Below are positions 1-12,724 of a DNA stretch of 64,000 nucleotides, piece by piece. The translations under genes were made by a program, and so were the position numbers. Source of the DNA: Telopea speciosissima (Eukaryota > Streptophyta > Magnoliopsida > Proteales > Proteaceae); the NCBI RefSeq assembly GCF_018873765.1, contig NC_057922.1, forward strand, positions 11,173,563 through 11,237,562. Direction: 5' to 3'. The notes under the pieces are model-generated. The model did not search any database. It was not told the DNA's origin and was given only the letters and a program-made list of their open reading frames with translations. The first letter of the stretch is position 1; each line of letters opens with the position of its first letter.

Positions 1-265
1 GCATGCATGCATACCAATGATATCTACCAAATAATTGGAAGAAGAAAGAAGATAAAAGAGAAAACCAACAAAATCAAAGATATGGAAAAGAAATTTAGAG
101 ATATATGCCAAAACTCCCCCACGTTCAGATATGATATGATGAAAGCATCGAATTCCAACTTTTTTTGACTTTTGTTGTCCTTGTCGGATTCTTTTATTCT
201 AATTCTCAAAGTTTTATCATATTTTTTTAGATTCAAACTGGATGACAATGGAAGGAGTTTAGCCC

Positions 266-432
266 GTCTTCAGGGAGCCCAACATGCTCAGGGTGCTGTC
301 AGTCGTTGGATTGTGCCTCACACATCTTGACGCATGCCTCACACATTTCTAGGCATGCATCGAGATGTGTGCGACACAGCTCAACCACTGGATGCTCCCT
401 GGCAGCACTTGGGCACTGGGCCCCTCAGAGAC
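266..432. mobile_element. Foldback MITE-like element
   Basis: The two halves are inverted copies of each other. The left arm reads GTCTTCAGGGAGCCC, then a GTGCTG word, then CACACATCTTG. The reverse complement of the right arm reads the same order with about 75-80% identity. A GCATGC-rich loop separates the arms near 330-360. No clear target duplication was found, so the exact ends are uncertain. Confidence 0.55.
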
Positions 433-930
433 GATCCTGATCCCAATAGAAGATAGGTCAAATGGAGGTCCAACCGTCCAACCCTTCCTTGATATTGGCA
501 ACTTTTGTAAGATCTAGAGGTTTGTGAGTGTAGTTCGTTTCTCATTCGATTGATGAAGTGGCTCCTACAAAGAGTCGAGGGCATAGATGATAGAAATACA
601 AGCATATAGTAGGACATGGAAAACAATAGGCATATAAAAATTGCAAACGTTGTCATTCAGCTACAATGGCCGTCAGTCTTGTATTCCCTTTATTCCACTC
701 ATTTTAAGTTTTAGACGTCGTACACTTAATGGGTTGTGTCGACCATATATATAGAGTGAGGGTAAGAATCAATCCTGCAAAAGGAATGTAAAGTTTTCCA
801 TTAAAAGAAATCTTAGTTAGGTCCATATTGTGTAATATTTTTATACAAATTAAGGTGTGCCAAATCTTAATCCTATATTTCATATGTGATTAATTTTATA
901 AAAATTACTTAAATACTCATTTGGATGATT

Positions 931-1187
931 TTAGCTCTAACTTTAAAATTTGAAGAAAATTTTCTAAAACATCCACGAACCTATCTATCATCTCTCCCTA
1001 TTTGTTGTATGGTTCAAGGAATTGATATTGGATCGATCGTATTGGTTGATTCGTATCGATATCAGTAGAGACTGATTTCAGCTCTAACTTTAAATTTGGA
1101 GAAAATTTTTTCAAAATACCCACGAATCTACCATCATCTCTCCTATTTGTTGCATGGTTCAAGGAATCGGTATTGAATCAACCATAT
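931..1187. repeat. Two-copy tandem duplication, period about 145 bp
   Basis: The block beginning TTTAGCTCTAACTTTAAA at 931 recurs, diverged, at 1076. Both copies end with a GGTTCAAGGAAT word followed by a GGTATTG/GATATTG segment. Related GATCG/ATCGGTATT words recur near 19145-19200, so this looks like part of a dispersed repeat. Confidence 0.5.
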
Positions 1188-2348
1188 ATTTATTAATCCT
1201 ATGTTCTACGTCATTTATAGAGACAGGTTGGTGGCATTAATATAATAACCTAAAGTTTTATGGCTGGTGGTAATGTTAGTCAACATTTCCTAATCTGAAG
1301 AACTAACTATGCAATTTCTGAGCTGACCTCCAAATCATTTTCTAGCAGTTGGTTGGTTGGCAGTCTGAAACCAATTAATAAATTTAGTACCTTTCACACA
1401 CACAAACATTTCTGCCATGCCACCAAGTCTCACGTTTCTATTAGAATAACACGTTTTTTTTTTTTTTTGTTTTTCTTTGGGTAAAAGAGAATAACACGTT
1501 TGAGACCTTCACATCAGAAGTCTTGAAAAAAATAAATAGAGATATAATTATATTTATCTGATATTTTAATGATTTGTAATCGGTTTACTATCTGGTTTGG
1601 TTCAATCCGGTTTCAATTTTACAAATATACTTAACGAAATCAATGTGAAAAGTTTGGTTTTTTCGGTTTTTTATTAGGTTACTGTCAGTCCGATCTTTGT
1701 TTTTTTATCAGGATCAGTCATTAATTCGATTTCACTTGATTCGGTTTGATTTTGATTGCTACCAATCCATAAAACCCAACTCGGAACCAAATCGATCAGG
1801 ATTCAATTTTGTTTGGTCCAGGCTGAATTGGTCGATTTTGGTTAATCTGCCCATCCTCTCCTCTGATCATGAATTGTAATAGGTTGGCGCTGGTGCAGGG
1901 GCCATGCGACCAGCAGGCAGCCGCGATCTATTACCCTTTCAGGTTTTTAGGCCACTAGTAAAGAATAAAAGTTGAGGCAAGGGGTAATTCCGTAATTATA
2001 GGTAAGCGAATGATAGAGAATTAGAGAGGAGGAAGAGGGACTCGTGACATTTTATAGCTGTAGCAGTACCGACATTTCGAAAAGATCGCATCTAAATTCT
2101 AAACACCTTCAATGGATTCCGGCCACACTTTTATTTAAACAAAAAAAATCTGAGCTTGGCATCTTCTTCGCTCTCCTCTCTTCTCTGCTTAAAAACTACT
2201 ATTCCCCTTAGACGGATCGCTAGATATTCTCGGAATCTTCTCTTTCTTCTCTAAAAAATATTCTCTCTTTCTCTCTCTCATTCTTCTTTCCTTCATTGAC
2301 AGTTCATTTCTATCTGTAATTTCCTAAACCCCAGATAGAGTCGAAAGC

Positions 2349-5300
2349 ATGTGTGTGCAGCACACAGACGAATTATCAGGGGAAAGTATGGAAAACCAAG
2401 AAAAGTCTTGGCAGGGGTTCTTAAACTCCCACGTCAAGAATTGGGAACAAGATTCGCCTTCACCGAGGAGTACCAATGATCAGGTTTCTTCAGGAAATGA
2501 TGCTGCCATACTCAATTCATCTCCTGTAAGTGTTTCAATTCTTTTCTGTCTGTAACCCCCCCCCCCCTTTTTTTTTTCATTTGGTCTCACATATCAAAAG
2601 AAAGAAAATGTTGATGAACAAACCATTTAGCAGATTTTGTGATTGTTCTTAATGGGTTTCGGTTCTGGGCTTCCTTATGTTCTATTTCGCCCTATTTCTC
2701 GGCTCCTCTTTCTGTCTATTTGGGATTCTTATTAAGGGTTTTGTCCTACCTTGTTGTCAGTGCGTATAGAATCATCAGTTTCATGTTCTGGTTTTGCATT
2801 GCACTGAAATTGAGTTCTCCACGTCTTTGTACTCAGTTTGGGTTTCCCTTCAATTATTTTGAACCTACTTTCAAAATGGTCTTCTTTGGTCCTTCAATTT
2901 TTCTACCCTTTTAGTTTTCACTGAGGACTTGACTTAGTGCCTCTTCTTCTCCTCTTTTATTAGCCCTTCTTTGTTCAGATCGTCGTCTCCTTTTTCTCAT
3001 TGTTCAAGTCTCTTTCTGGCAGACTCTTCTCCTTTCCTTCTCATGAATGAAGTTTTCTTTTAATTTCTTAACTTTGGCAAGTTTTATGAATAATTAAGTA
3101 TTAAAATAAAAAGAGACAGAACGAAAATGTTAGTAGCTAATCTGAAAGACTGTTTCTGAATATCTACACATCTGTGATGATAATTCTTATCTCCCTTGCT
3201 TTCCTTCCCCAAATTTTTATATAGAATTAATGCTCATCTGCCTCTTTTTTGTTTTTTTGTTTTTCTTGTTCTGCTTGTTCGGTATCCCCTCCCTTGATGT
3301 CTGTTATATTCAAGGAATGGAGATCTTCTTAGCTCTTTTATTTCCTTTACTTTCCTTTGTTGTATGTCTGTTTCAAATCTTATCTTCCACTCCCTTCCTT
3401 TTTTTTTAAACTAAAGTTCCCTTTCCTATCATGGGTCAGTTCTTTTGTTCTTGATGTCTGTTACATTCAAGGAATGGAGATCTTCTGACCTCTTTCATTT
3501 CCTTTACTTTCCTTTGTTGTATATCTATTTCAAATCTTATTTCCTCACTCTTCCTTTTTTTATTACTAAAGTTCCCTTTCCTATCATGGTTCAGTTCAGT
3601 TCCAAGGATATTTTCTTTTTCAGTGAAAGGTAAAGATAATTTTGAATGGGAAGGAAAAGCACTCATACAATATGGTGCATACAGCAAGCTGTAGAACAAG
3701 TCTTCCCTGTATGGTTGACTCTTATCTGAAAAAATTCAATATCAGTTTGTGAATTTCACCATTGCATTTCTCTCTCTGTCTACTCTCCTCCCCCTCTCCC
3801 CCCCCCCCCTTCTCCCTTGGGGATTCTAATTCCATCATATTTTGGGTGCTTGCAGCTCGAAAGCATTTGTGAGGACTCAGTGGTTGTAGACAGTAAACAG
3901 AACAATTCAGGGAACTTTGTTCCAGCTATTCGGTCAGGAGAATGGGCTGATATTGGAGGTCGCAACTACATGGAGGATACCCATGTGTGCATTTCTGATC
4001 TGGCTAAGAAATTTGGTTATGATGTCCTTGACAGAGAGGCTGTTTCCTTCTTTGGTGTAAGTGTCGTTAACAATGATTTTGTGCAGAAACAAATAGACAA
4101 TAATAGTGTTGCATATAATTTTGTTTGGAAAAAATTTAGGATTCTTTTGCTCACTTGTTTGGGTAATGCCAGGAATATTACCTGTGTATCAATGAACAAT
4201 CCAAATTCTTTTAAACACTACAGAAGAAACCAAAAATAATTAAAAGAAAGGCTAAAACAAGTAGTTTTCTTAACTGGAATGATATCTAACAAAACAAGAC
4301 AGGCTAGTCTCTGATACCCGTTAAGTTGGCCTATGAATCAATAATTTGATCTCGCTTATGGATAGTTTCAATTAGCTTTCCGAGTCTTACTAAGAAGATT
4401 ATCCTAGTGGGTGTCCACCTACTAAATTTAGATGTCCATTGTCTTTGAGTTACCCATAACTAACCAGAAGCCAAAATCTTAATGTCTCCTTTTGAATTGT
4501 TAAAAACAGTATTTTCTCTTTAAAGATTAGTTTGTCGAAAGAATAGAAAAATTATATAGGGATCAAGCATCCTGCAATCTCCTTTTTTGAGTTAAAGCAA
4601 CTAACTACAAGAAAATTCATTGGATATACAATTGTATGAAGGCACATTTCCTCAGATTAGCTGTTGTATCTCACTCCAAAATTATCAAATTCCAGATATA
4701 CTGAAATTCTTCATGCAAATAGAACTCCAATGAATCATGAGTGAGAACAATACTACATATCTCTTCCTTAAATTTTATTAATATCTTAAAATAATGGCTG
4801 TTTCTTTCTTAACATACATAATACAAGGAACTAGAATCCAGATGATACTCCCATTTAGATATAGAATTGGGATCCAAAATCCATTGCAGTTTCATTCAAA
4901 GTGAAAACTTTTAGCTCGTTCATCCATTAAACCATTATGGAAAGGGATCGAATTGAATTTGATCAAAAGATTGAAAGAACAATTTATTATTAAACATCCC
5001 ATGGAATGTTAAGCATCTTGAAAGTGATTTTTTCCTGAACTCTTACAGGTATTCGATGGACATGGAGGAAAAGGTGCTGCACAATTTGTCCGTGACAATT
5101 TGCCAAGGGTCATTGTGGAGGATGCTGATTTTCCTTTGGAACTTGAAAAAGTGGTCATGAGGTCATTTATGGAGACAGATGCTGAATTTGCAAGAAAATG
5201 CTCCCTGCAGTCTGCCCTGTCTTCCGGCACAACTGCTCTGACTGCGATGATATTTGGGAGGTCAGTACTCCATTCTTCATGCTGATTCGACATTTCTTCT

Positions 5301-6713
5301 CACCAAATTATTTGCAAAAAATATAACCTGGTTTTCCTATGTGGACGTCATAGAAAGAATCTCATTAATAGGTACCTAGATTTACCATGTCTTAGGTCAA
5401 ATGGGACTAAAATTTTGTGGACAGATTAGACAGCAAGGTTCTTGCCCACATGTCAAAGATCACGAACTACAGTGGGAGGGGCATGAATATACATAGGAAG
5501 GTAAACGGTTGTATTGAAGCTGAAATTTGACACATGGCCTTTTCAGACCATTCCCTAGGAGTCAAGTTTGCCACATCACTCTTCCACATGGAAAAACTGG
5601 GTATGGTCGTTAAGGAGATTCCATCATATGGCTATGGGAACCTTTTTCTTTCCCTCATAAAAAATATGGACCCAAGTTTTCTGCTCTGCCACCTGAGGTG
5701 GTCAGGAGCAATCGAATGTCAAAGTCTCCTCCTTCCCCCCCCCCCCCCTCTTGACAAAGTGACCTAGTTATCCAACAATCAAATTTGCCACATCACTCTT
5801 CCACATGGCAAAACTGGGTGTGCTCATTAAGGAGATTCCATTATATGCGTCATGGCTGTGAGAATCATTTGTTCCCCATAAAAATATGAACACAAGTTTT
5901 CTGCTCCGCCTGACCCAAGGTTTTCGGGAGCAATAGAATGCCAAAGTCTCCCCTCCCCCCCCCCCCCCCCCCAATTGATGAAGTGACCGAAACACCCCTC
6001 TCTTCGAATCATCACCCTTCATGTCTCTCCTCCACCGACCAAAGAAACTCTCCTAAAAATATAATAGAAAACCCAAAATAAGAACTGAGAAAGAGGGTAT
6101 GCACTATATAGTTTCAATCTGCTGACCCTTAAGATTTTGTTTGGACAGATCTCTGCTTGTCGCAAATGCTGGGGATTGTCGGGCCGTGTTGTCACGAGTT
6201 GGAGTTGCCATAGAAATGTCAAGGGATCATAGACCCTGCTGTATAAAGGAAAAGAAGCGCGTTGAATCCTTGGGTGGCTTCATTGATGATGGTTATTTGA
6301 ATGGGCAATTGGGTGTAACCCGGGCTCTTGGGAATTGGCACCTTGAAGGGATGAAGGAAACTAGTGAGCGAGGTGGACCATTAAGTGCTGAGCCGGAACT
6401 GAAAATGATTACATTAACCAAGGAGGATGAGTTCTTGATCATCGGCAGCGATGGAGTATGGGATGTGTTTTCAAACCAAAATGCCGTTGACTTCGTTAGG
6501 AGGAGACTTCAGGAGCACAATGATGTGAAGCTGTGCTGTAAGGAAATGGTGGAAGAGGCAATAAAGCGAGGGGCAATAGATAATCTCACAATTGTGATAG
6601 TAGGCTTCCACTCAGACCCACCTCCCCCTTGTTTGGTGCGAAAGGGTATGGTGAGGAGGAGTATATCTGCAGAAGGGCTTCACAATCTTAGATGCCTTTT
6701 AGGAGAGAACTAA
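2349..6713 (+). CDS. Protein phosphatase 2C (PPM family), 4 exons, 384 aa
   Basis: A Mg/Mn-dependent Ser/Thr phosphatase of the plant PP2C family. Exons by GT/AG borders and frame: 2349-2525, 3856-4056, 5049-5260 and 6149-6713. The joined length is 384 codons with no internal stop. Family landmarks: WADIG..R..MED (residues 89-100), VFDGHGG (127-133, metal-binding Asp129), SGTTA before exon 4, ANAGDCRAVL (202-211), DHRP (223-226), GSDGVWDV (296-303, metal Asp298) and DNLTIVIV (341-348, Asp341). Residues 1-85 are a Ser/Asn-rich, probably disordered extension. The usual TRALGD motif reads TRALGN (Asn259). A second Met at 2388 (residue 14) is an alternative start; I chose the first in-frame ATG. 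The closest plant relatives are probably the small soluble probable PP2C proteins rather than the ABA co-receptor clade. Family sure, subgroup not. Confidence 0.93.
3294..3600. repeat. Tandem duplication inside PP2C intron 1, period 157 bp
   Basis: TTGATGTCTGTTA at 3294 recurs at 3451. The copies stay about 90% alike through the shared end CCTTTCCTATCATGG, near 3434 and 3590. It lies wholly within intron 1 (2526-3855), so it lengthens the intron without touching coding sequence. Intron 1 also carries poly-C runs just after the donor (about 2554) and before the acceptor (about 3799). Confidence 0.8.
5561..5988. repeat. Tandem duplication inside PP2C intron 3, period 217 bp
   Basis: Copy 1 (5561-5764) and copy 2 (5778-5988) both run from TTGCCACATCACTCTTCCAC to AAGTGACC. 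Both carry a long poly-C run near the right end, and copy 2 has the longer run. Divergence is around 15-20%, so the duplication is not recent. It sits in intron 3 (5261-6148). Confidence 0.8.
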
Positions 6714-8857
6714 ATTATGAGTAGGTTACTCTCAGGAGTGTCTGTATATAATTCTTACGGGAAGTAAATTTTGGTTTTTTTTTCTTCCTTTTAGGGGGGA
6801 GGGGGATCTCTGTAACAAATTTCTTGCCAGGTGCTTATACTTTCAACTTGTATATTCTTAATTGTTAAAAAGCTGTTTTTGGATTGTTCTATGCAAGAAT
6901 TCATAGGATGAAAAGGCAACTTAGGCATTCAATATTTGGATTTGATTTCTGATGAGGCAATGATTCGGAATTCCAAACCAAATACAGCGGAATCCTGAAA
7001 CATTGGATTATTCTATGTAAGAATTCATAAGATGGGTTATACAACGTTTTAAAATTTATGGGGGGAGAGAGATAATAGTGTGGTGAAGTTCAATCTGGTG
7101 TTCGCTATCCATCTGTATTTGAACCCTCGTGAACTGGTGTATATCTATTATATTAATAAGGATCCGAAGAATCCAGGGCTGGACAACAGGTTCTCTTGTG
7201 ATGGAATGGCTTCTGAAAAGTTCTTTCTTCAGTTTTTTCCCCAATTCTGGGCAATTTGTATACTTGGTGCTTTTCTACTCTCATTGTTATTAGGAGAAAT
7301 GTTTCCTTGTTCGGCCACTATTGCTGACATCTTTCTCCCTTGTTTATCCATTCCCTCTCTTTTAGTAAAAATGGATCTTTCAACCAATTCGCAGCCTGAA
7401 AGTTGACATATAAGGAGAAAGTGACATGGACGAGATGAATATCTTCAGGAACTATATATGACAATGAAGATGAGATATGAATCCTGAAGAATTGGCCATT
7501 GGCTGTTTCACATCAACCGACTGTTTACATAGTTAGCAAAATGTATCATAGAAAAATCTGAAGTACCCTAGACTAATTTTCTAGGATTTAGTCCTGCTTC
7601 TGCTTCTGCACCTAAATTTTGAGGTTCAGCAGGCAAGTTTCCAATGGCAGACAAGCAGAGGACGGAAAATTAAAAAGTTCAGCATAGCCTAAAGCCTGTT
7701 GACTTCTGGGAGCTTTGCAATGTTTGCCGCAATGACATTGTCTGGTCGCCTTATTGAAAAGAATTAACTTGCTGGCTATGAATGCAGGCATGATTGGAAG
7801 ATCTACCATAGTCTCTCCTCCAAGGCTTTTTTCATCCATTCAATATTTCAAGAATTCTGGGATGACTATGAGGCTCCACCATTATTACTGGCAGAAAAGG
7901 TGACAAGTTATGACAGCACATATAACTTTGTTATCTGCTTATCGAGGGACAGAACAGAAAAAGTAGAACTGGTACTTTCTTCTGTACCTGAGTATCTGCT
8001 TTTATTGCACCACATTTCAGTTCATGGATGTATAGTCATTTCAAGGAATCATTTTTACAAATGTACTGGAATCTTAGTGACCTGGATAATGGTTGTTGCT
8101 TGATCATCACCAATGGTGCATTCTTTTCCATGTCAGATATATTAGGAGCTTTATAGAATGCCTTTTGTTTGTTATATGCTTTGACTAATTTGGCCATCTT
8201 AATCTAATTTGGCCATCTTAATCTGTTGTTCGAATCCATATTCCTTTTTTATGGAGGAATTCAATGTTCATCAACCCAAGAAAAGGAGAAAAAAAAATTC
8301 AAATAAATTTGAATTTGAGGAGGGAGATAGACACATAAATCAATCATTATGTCATCATGATTTTTTTTTTATGTTTTTACTTTTCTTGACATCCAAACAT
8401 AGAAGCTAAAACATGAAAGGGACAAACCAAGTGGAAATTTTGATTGTTACATTAGCACAAAATACAGAGGCACCATCTCTAACCCCACCTTCTTGATTGA
8501 GTAATCCATGGTATACATCAAGATAATACATTTGGCCCAGCTGGTCATAAATGTTAGGAACAAGGGGAGAGAGAGAGAGTACCAGCACTTCATACACCAA
8601 GAAACTAGAACCACACCCCTTGAACCAAAGTTTTTCACCATCAAATTTGCTAGTTAGCAACCAAATTTTAAGATGGACATCTTGATCATACTTTCCTTGT
8701 GAAGCCAATGGAGGGGGGATTCAGATGGAGAAATTCTGAATAAACAATGCATGTTGCTCACTCTACATAATGCAGAATATATGTTTCCAACAAGAAGCCC
8801 CAAAAAAAAAAAAAATTTACAACAAACTGAGTGATTTTTAATGGAACTATCTTTTTA
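6714..8857. other. Intergenic region downstream of PP2C
   Basis: The first 150-200 bases are the likely PP2C 3' UTR. The rest has only short open frames without recognisable domains. A 17-19 bp word (TAATTTGGCCATCTTAATC) is repeated in tandem at about 8186-8222. No gene is called. Confidence 0.5.
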
Positions 8858-9023
8858 GGGGCGATGTTCTCTGCCTGGGAGTGCACGAGGGCGCAGGCTG
8901 CATCCAGACACATGGGGCAGGATGGGGCAGCCATTTCGGTCATTCAGGGGGGTGGGGCAATCATTTCACCCCCCCGGGGTGTCTGGGTGCATCCTACGCC
9001 TCCAGTGCAGGGAACATTGTCCC
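8858..9023. mobile_element. MITE-like inverted-repeat element (CAGACAC family)
   Basis: The left end, starting GGGGCGATGTTCTCTGCC, matches the reverse complement of the right end, which reads GGGACAATGTTCCCTGC. Both arms contain GCGCAGGCTGC/GCGTAGGATGC-like words followed by CAGACAC. The flanking 9-mers ATCTTTTTA and ATTTTTTCA agree at 7 of 9 positions, weakly suggesting a MULE-type duplication. The interior is GC-rich, unlike its surroundings. Confidence 0.65.
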
Positions 9024-10403
9024 ATTTTTTCAAGTGGAAAGTGTGTAACCCAACTTGAACTGGTCCTAATCACTTGATGACGATTATATCACCATAAGCT
9101 GATCTTAAAAAAAATTAATGCATGACAATTATCCTCTCTAAATTTTTAAGATGATAACCAAGGAGCTAACCCAGTGATTGCTTGTGTACTACTGGTCCCA
9201 ATCCCAGATAATGGAGGGTTGCGTAAGCTTTGCTGCTAGCATTCCAACTTGTAGCCAAATCCATAAAGACATGAATTGTCAAAGTCAAAGATTATGCAGG
9301 GGCATGGGGAACAGGGTGCATCTAGCAACTCCAAATAGGTGGGATAATGCCTTCTGAATGCCATTGAAACAAACAAGGACCCATCCAATCACTAGACTCT
9401 TGACAACTCTAACAGTATTAGACTATTAGTGTTCGGTGGAAGTCATCAAAATGATGACGAAGATTAACAGAGTTACAAAACAAAATAACAGAATTTTAAA
9501 CCAAATGAAATGTAATAGAAGCATCATCTCACTTGTAACCATTATCAATCTACATCAGAAATAGCAGCTTCTTGAGTGTCTGGCTATTATATAAGAAAAA
9601 GGAGTTCAAGACAGGAAATTTCTCCACTGTGAATTGTTTGTTGCCAAAGGATACCTTATCTAAACATGGTTTATTGAAACAAGATATAATAAATTCCACC
9701 TAGAAGATCTTCAAGGTATACCTTATCCCATCGCACAAAAGCAAAGTAATACTTGCTTCCAGAATTGAGAAGCAACAACTAATAAGGTACAACTTACTTG
9801 AAAGAAAAAGGTTGGGGGGAAAGAAACATAAAGGTCTTTTTGATGATCATTCTCCACACTTATAGTCGAATTTAACCAAATAAAAAGTGCTCATAAACCA
9901 ATGGTATGTATTTCTCGAAGAATTCAAATAGCACTAAAACTGGAGTGGGGTGATATAAGAACAATGAACCATGGGAAAAATCACCTGTGGTACAATGTTA
10001 TACTGACAGACCATCCTTCAAATAGTAAGTAATTCTGTTTTCTCTTCCAAAATTGATAACTAATAAAAACTGGAAGCAAATGTGGGCACATTCAAAACAA
10101 AAAGGAAATCAAACGAAAAATTAGGAATCCCAAGGGTTAAGAATATTTTGGTATTCCTATTGCGGTCAAATAGTTATAATTACAAGAAAATCCCAAACCT
10201 AACATTGAAGCAGTAATGATTACAACATGTTACAACAGTATCTCAGACCTCCCTTAGCAAAATGGGAGAAAAATGAAGATTTTCATTTGTAATGTGGGTA
10301 CTAATTTTACATGAATAACTACAGATCAAAAGATTAACTGGGTATAGAAAATGTGTAGTGCAAAAACATACATGAATGGTGCCAAGGCAAAGAGAGGTTG
10401 CTC
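9024..10403. other. Intergenic region and 3' flank of the transporter gene
   Basis: AT-rich sequence with no coding region that I can support. The right edge contains the likely 3' UTR of the minus-strand transporter gene that ends at 10404. Confidence 0.45.
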
Positions 10404-12025
10404 TCACCTCACTGGCATCCTTTCCCAGAACCATTTTCCCTCGCTCAAGTTACTATTAATCTCAGCTCGTGCAAGGCGAATCAAGAATAAAATTGCAAGA
10501 AGAATGGCGACAATAAGCATAAGAAATACACTGTTCCATCCTGTCGTGGAAATATATCCAGTAAGTAAAGGACCCAAAGCTGCCCCAACTGAACCAGTGC
10601 CATCTATGATGGCTGTCACCGTAGCCAAAGCCCGGGAATTCCCTTTGATCAAGCTCTGTGTCCCCAGATCAGCAGCAACAGCTGTTGTAATAAGTGAGTA
10701 TGGACCAGTCACAAGCAATCCAGATAGAAACATCAATCCAGTGGTGGAGTACATAGAGATGCTTCCATAAGTTCGGTACAAAATAAGGGCTGGGACTGAG
10801 AATATCAAGAATAGAATTGAAGTAACAGCACGAGCCTCGATCCTATCAGAAATGTATCCAGCCGAGATGCCACCGAATACCCCTCCAACATCAAATATTG
10901 TCGAAAGCATTCCAGCAGTTTCATGTGATAAATGCACTCCAGCAACATCTTCAATACAAAGATGTAAAGTGAATAACCAAATTGTTTCATCAATTAAAAC
11001 CAAAACTTCCAGCAAATAAAGCAAAACTTGTAACCCGATATTTTAATTTTGAGCTTACCTGTGTGCCTTATATAGAAGGGCAACCAATACAAGAAAGTAT
11101 AAGCCACGAGCTTGGAGAAAAAGAGGCAGAAAGCATACGGTGCCACACCCGGTAGCCTCCAAGCCTCCAAGAATCCAATCGCAGCTGATGAACCCGGAGA
11201 CCCAGATTGAAGGAGACCCTCTTCTTCCCTTTTGAATTCCTCCGAAGCTACCACATACTCAGCTTCTGATCTCATCTCCACATCGTTTACCGGGGATTCA
11301 AACCCTGCATCTTCCGGAGTCGCGATGAGGAACAGAAAAACCACTAATCCGACAAATATAAGTAAAATTCCAGGCAATACGAAGGACCAACCCCAACCGA
11401 AAGCTAAGACTGAAGAGGCAATGACTGAACCCAACATATTCCCAACAGAAGTGTGCGAACTCCAGATCCCCATTATCAATCCTCTCTTTGATTTCCCGAA
11501 CCAGTTCCCTACAACAGAGACAACGCAAGGCCAACCCGTTGACTGAAACAATCCACTGACGATCTGAACCAGCAAGAAGAACCCTAAAGTATGAATCTTC
11601 CACCAATACGCTAAACCAAAAACAACTGTAGAAATTCCACTAGCAAACATTCCGAAAGAAAGAAAAAGCCGGAGATCTATCCGATCTCCAATGTGTCCAG
11701 CGAAATACATTCCAATCGAGTAAGCAGAGAGGAAAGCGAGATCGAGCTCTCCCAACCTGTGTGGCCCATGTCTTCCATCGAACGGAGCCCATCCTGTGTT
11801 GATTGAGCTCGAATTTCTGTCTAATTCAGTGTCGCCCGATTGAACATCGGGACCAAGCACGCTCTTCACGATGCTTGGAGGCTTCCGAGAGGCATGGAAA
11901 GCTGCGTATGCGGAGAAAGTAATGAGAAGAACTAGAGTCTGATAGAAAACTATGCTTCTCTGAGAGGTTATGGTTGCAGAGAGAAGATTCAAACCGGGAG
12001 CTAGGGTTCGGGGATTAGTTTCCAT
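10404..12025 (-). CDS. Glycerol-3-phosphate transporter-like MFS protein (SLC37/G3Pp family), 503 aa
   Basis: A polytopic major facilitator protein of the plant G3Pp family, homologous to bacterial GlpT and animal SLC37 sugar-phosphate exchangers. Transport of glycerol-3-phosphate is inferred from the family, not shown. Two exons on the minus strand: 12025-11059 and 10948-10404. The intron is 11058-10949, and the split codon becomes Asp in [15 protein letters not shown]. Total 503 aa, the normal family length. About 12 hydrophobic segments are visible, starting with [20 protein letters not shown] near residue 27. A charged loop rich in Glu at about residues 215-270 separates the two six-helix halves. 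Family motifs include [27 protein letters not shown] and [24 protein letters not shown]-like donor overlaps the stop region, so a further 3' exon cannot be wholly excluded. It faces PP2C tail-to-tail. Confidence 0.9.
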
Positions 12026-12247
12026 TTTCGATTTGATTCTCAGTTCAATGAAGACGAAAGATCAGAATTTTCGGACTCCGATCTTCCGCCATCGTCAAAA
12101 TAACGGTCAACCACCTTGTGTTGGATTCAATTCTGTTGTCTTACATCACCGTGTAAAAGTCCGTCCGGCTCGGCCGGTTTAGCCATGCACGGCCAGACCG
12201 GTACAGGCTTTAAGTGCTGCCCGAAACGCAACAGGCATAGAGTACGC

Positions 12248-12724
12248 TAGGAGTATCAATTCAAGGCCCGCACCGGCAGGCCAGATCGAGCCCGACCAAA
12301 AAACCGGAAAACTGGCCCGGTCTGTTTATTAAACGTGCTGTCGTGCCGAGCTCAAGCCCAGACTGAATACTGTTTGGTCGTTACCGGTGCAGAAGTCCTA
12401 TTCTATGGTCGCCCCACTGAGACCAACCAAATAATAGCCCAACATGTTTAAAGCCCGCTAAGAACTTGTTTAGAGCGAGTGTACTTAGCACAACACGTTT
12501 ATAGCCTGTCTAATAAATGTCTAATTAGCCCGTTTAAAGTTCATTTAGACCAGTTAATGGTAGCCCGATCAAAGACCGGTATCCGACTGACTGTTTATAA
12601 ATGGGACCATACCCAATCTATGAGAACCGACTAAATGGGTCGATCACGATGCGAGATCCTAAAGCGGAAAATACCAATTAAGCCTGATTGAAACTAGCCC
12701 AGCATGACCAATTTGACACCCCTA
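12248..12724. mobile_element. Non-autonomous hAT-like element, 477 bp
   Basis: The ends are inverted: TAGGAGTATCAATT on the left and AATTTGACACCCCTA on the right. This is the TAGGGGTGTCAA-type end seen in plant hAT elements. The flanking 8-mers are GAGTACGC (12240-12247) and GAGTAAGC (12725-12732), a 7/8 match and the length expected for hAT. The interior is rich in GCCCG/CCGG words and has no transposase. Confidence 0.75.

Larger units (their letters stand above)
1..2348. other. AT-rich intergenic region upstream of PP2C
   Basis: I see no convincing gene here. The stretch holds a foldback element (266-432), a degenerate tandem duplication (931-1187) and, at about 1560-1860, a tract rich in CGGTT/GGTTCGATT-like words that resembles an eroded DNA-transposon end. 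The last 150 bases before the PP2C start are pyrimidine-rich (CTTTCT/CTCTCT runs at about 2160-2295), typical of a plant 5' leader. I could not pick a TATA box with confidence. Confidence 0.5.
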
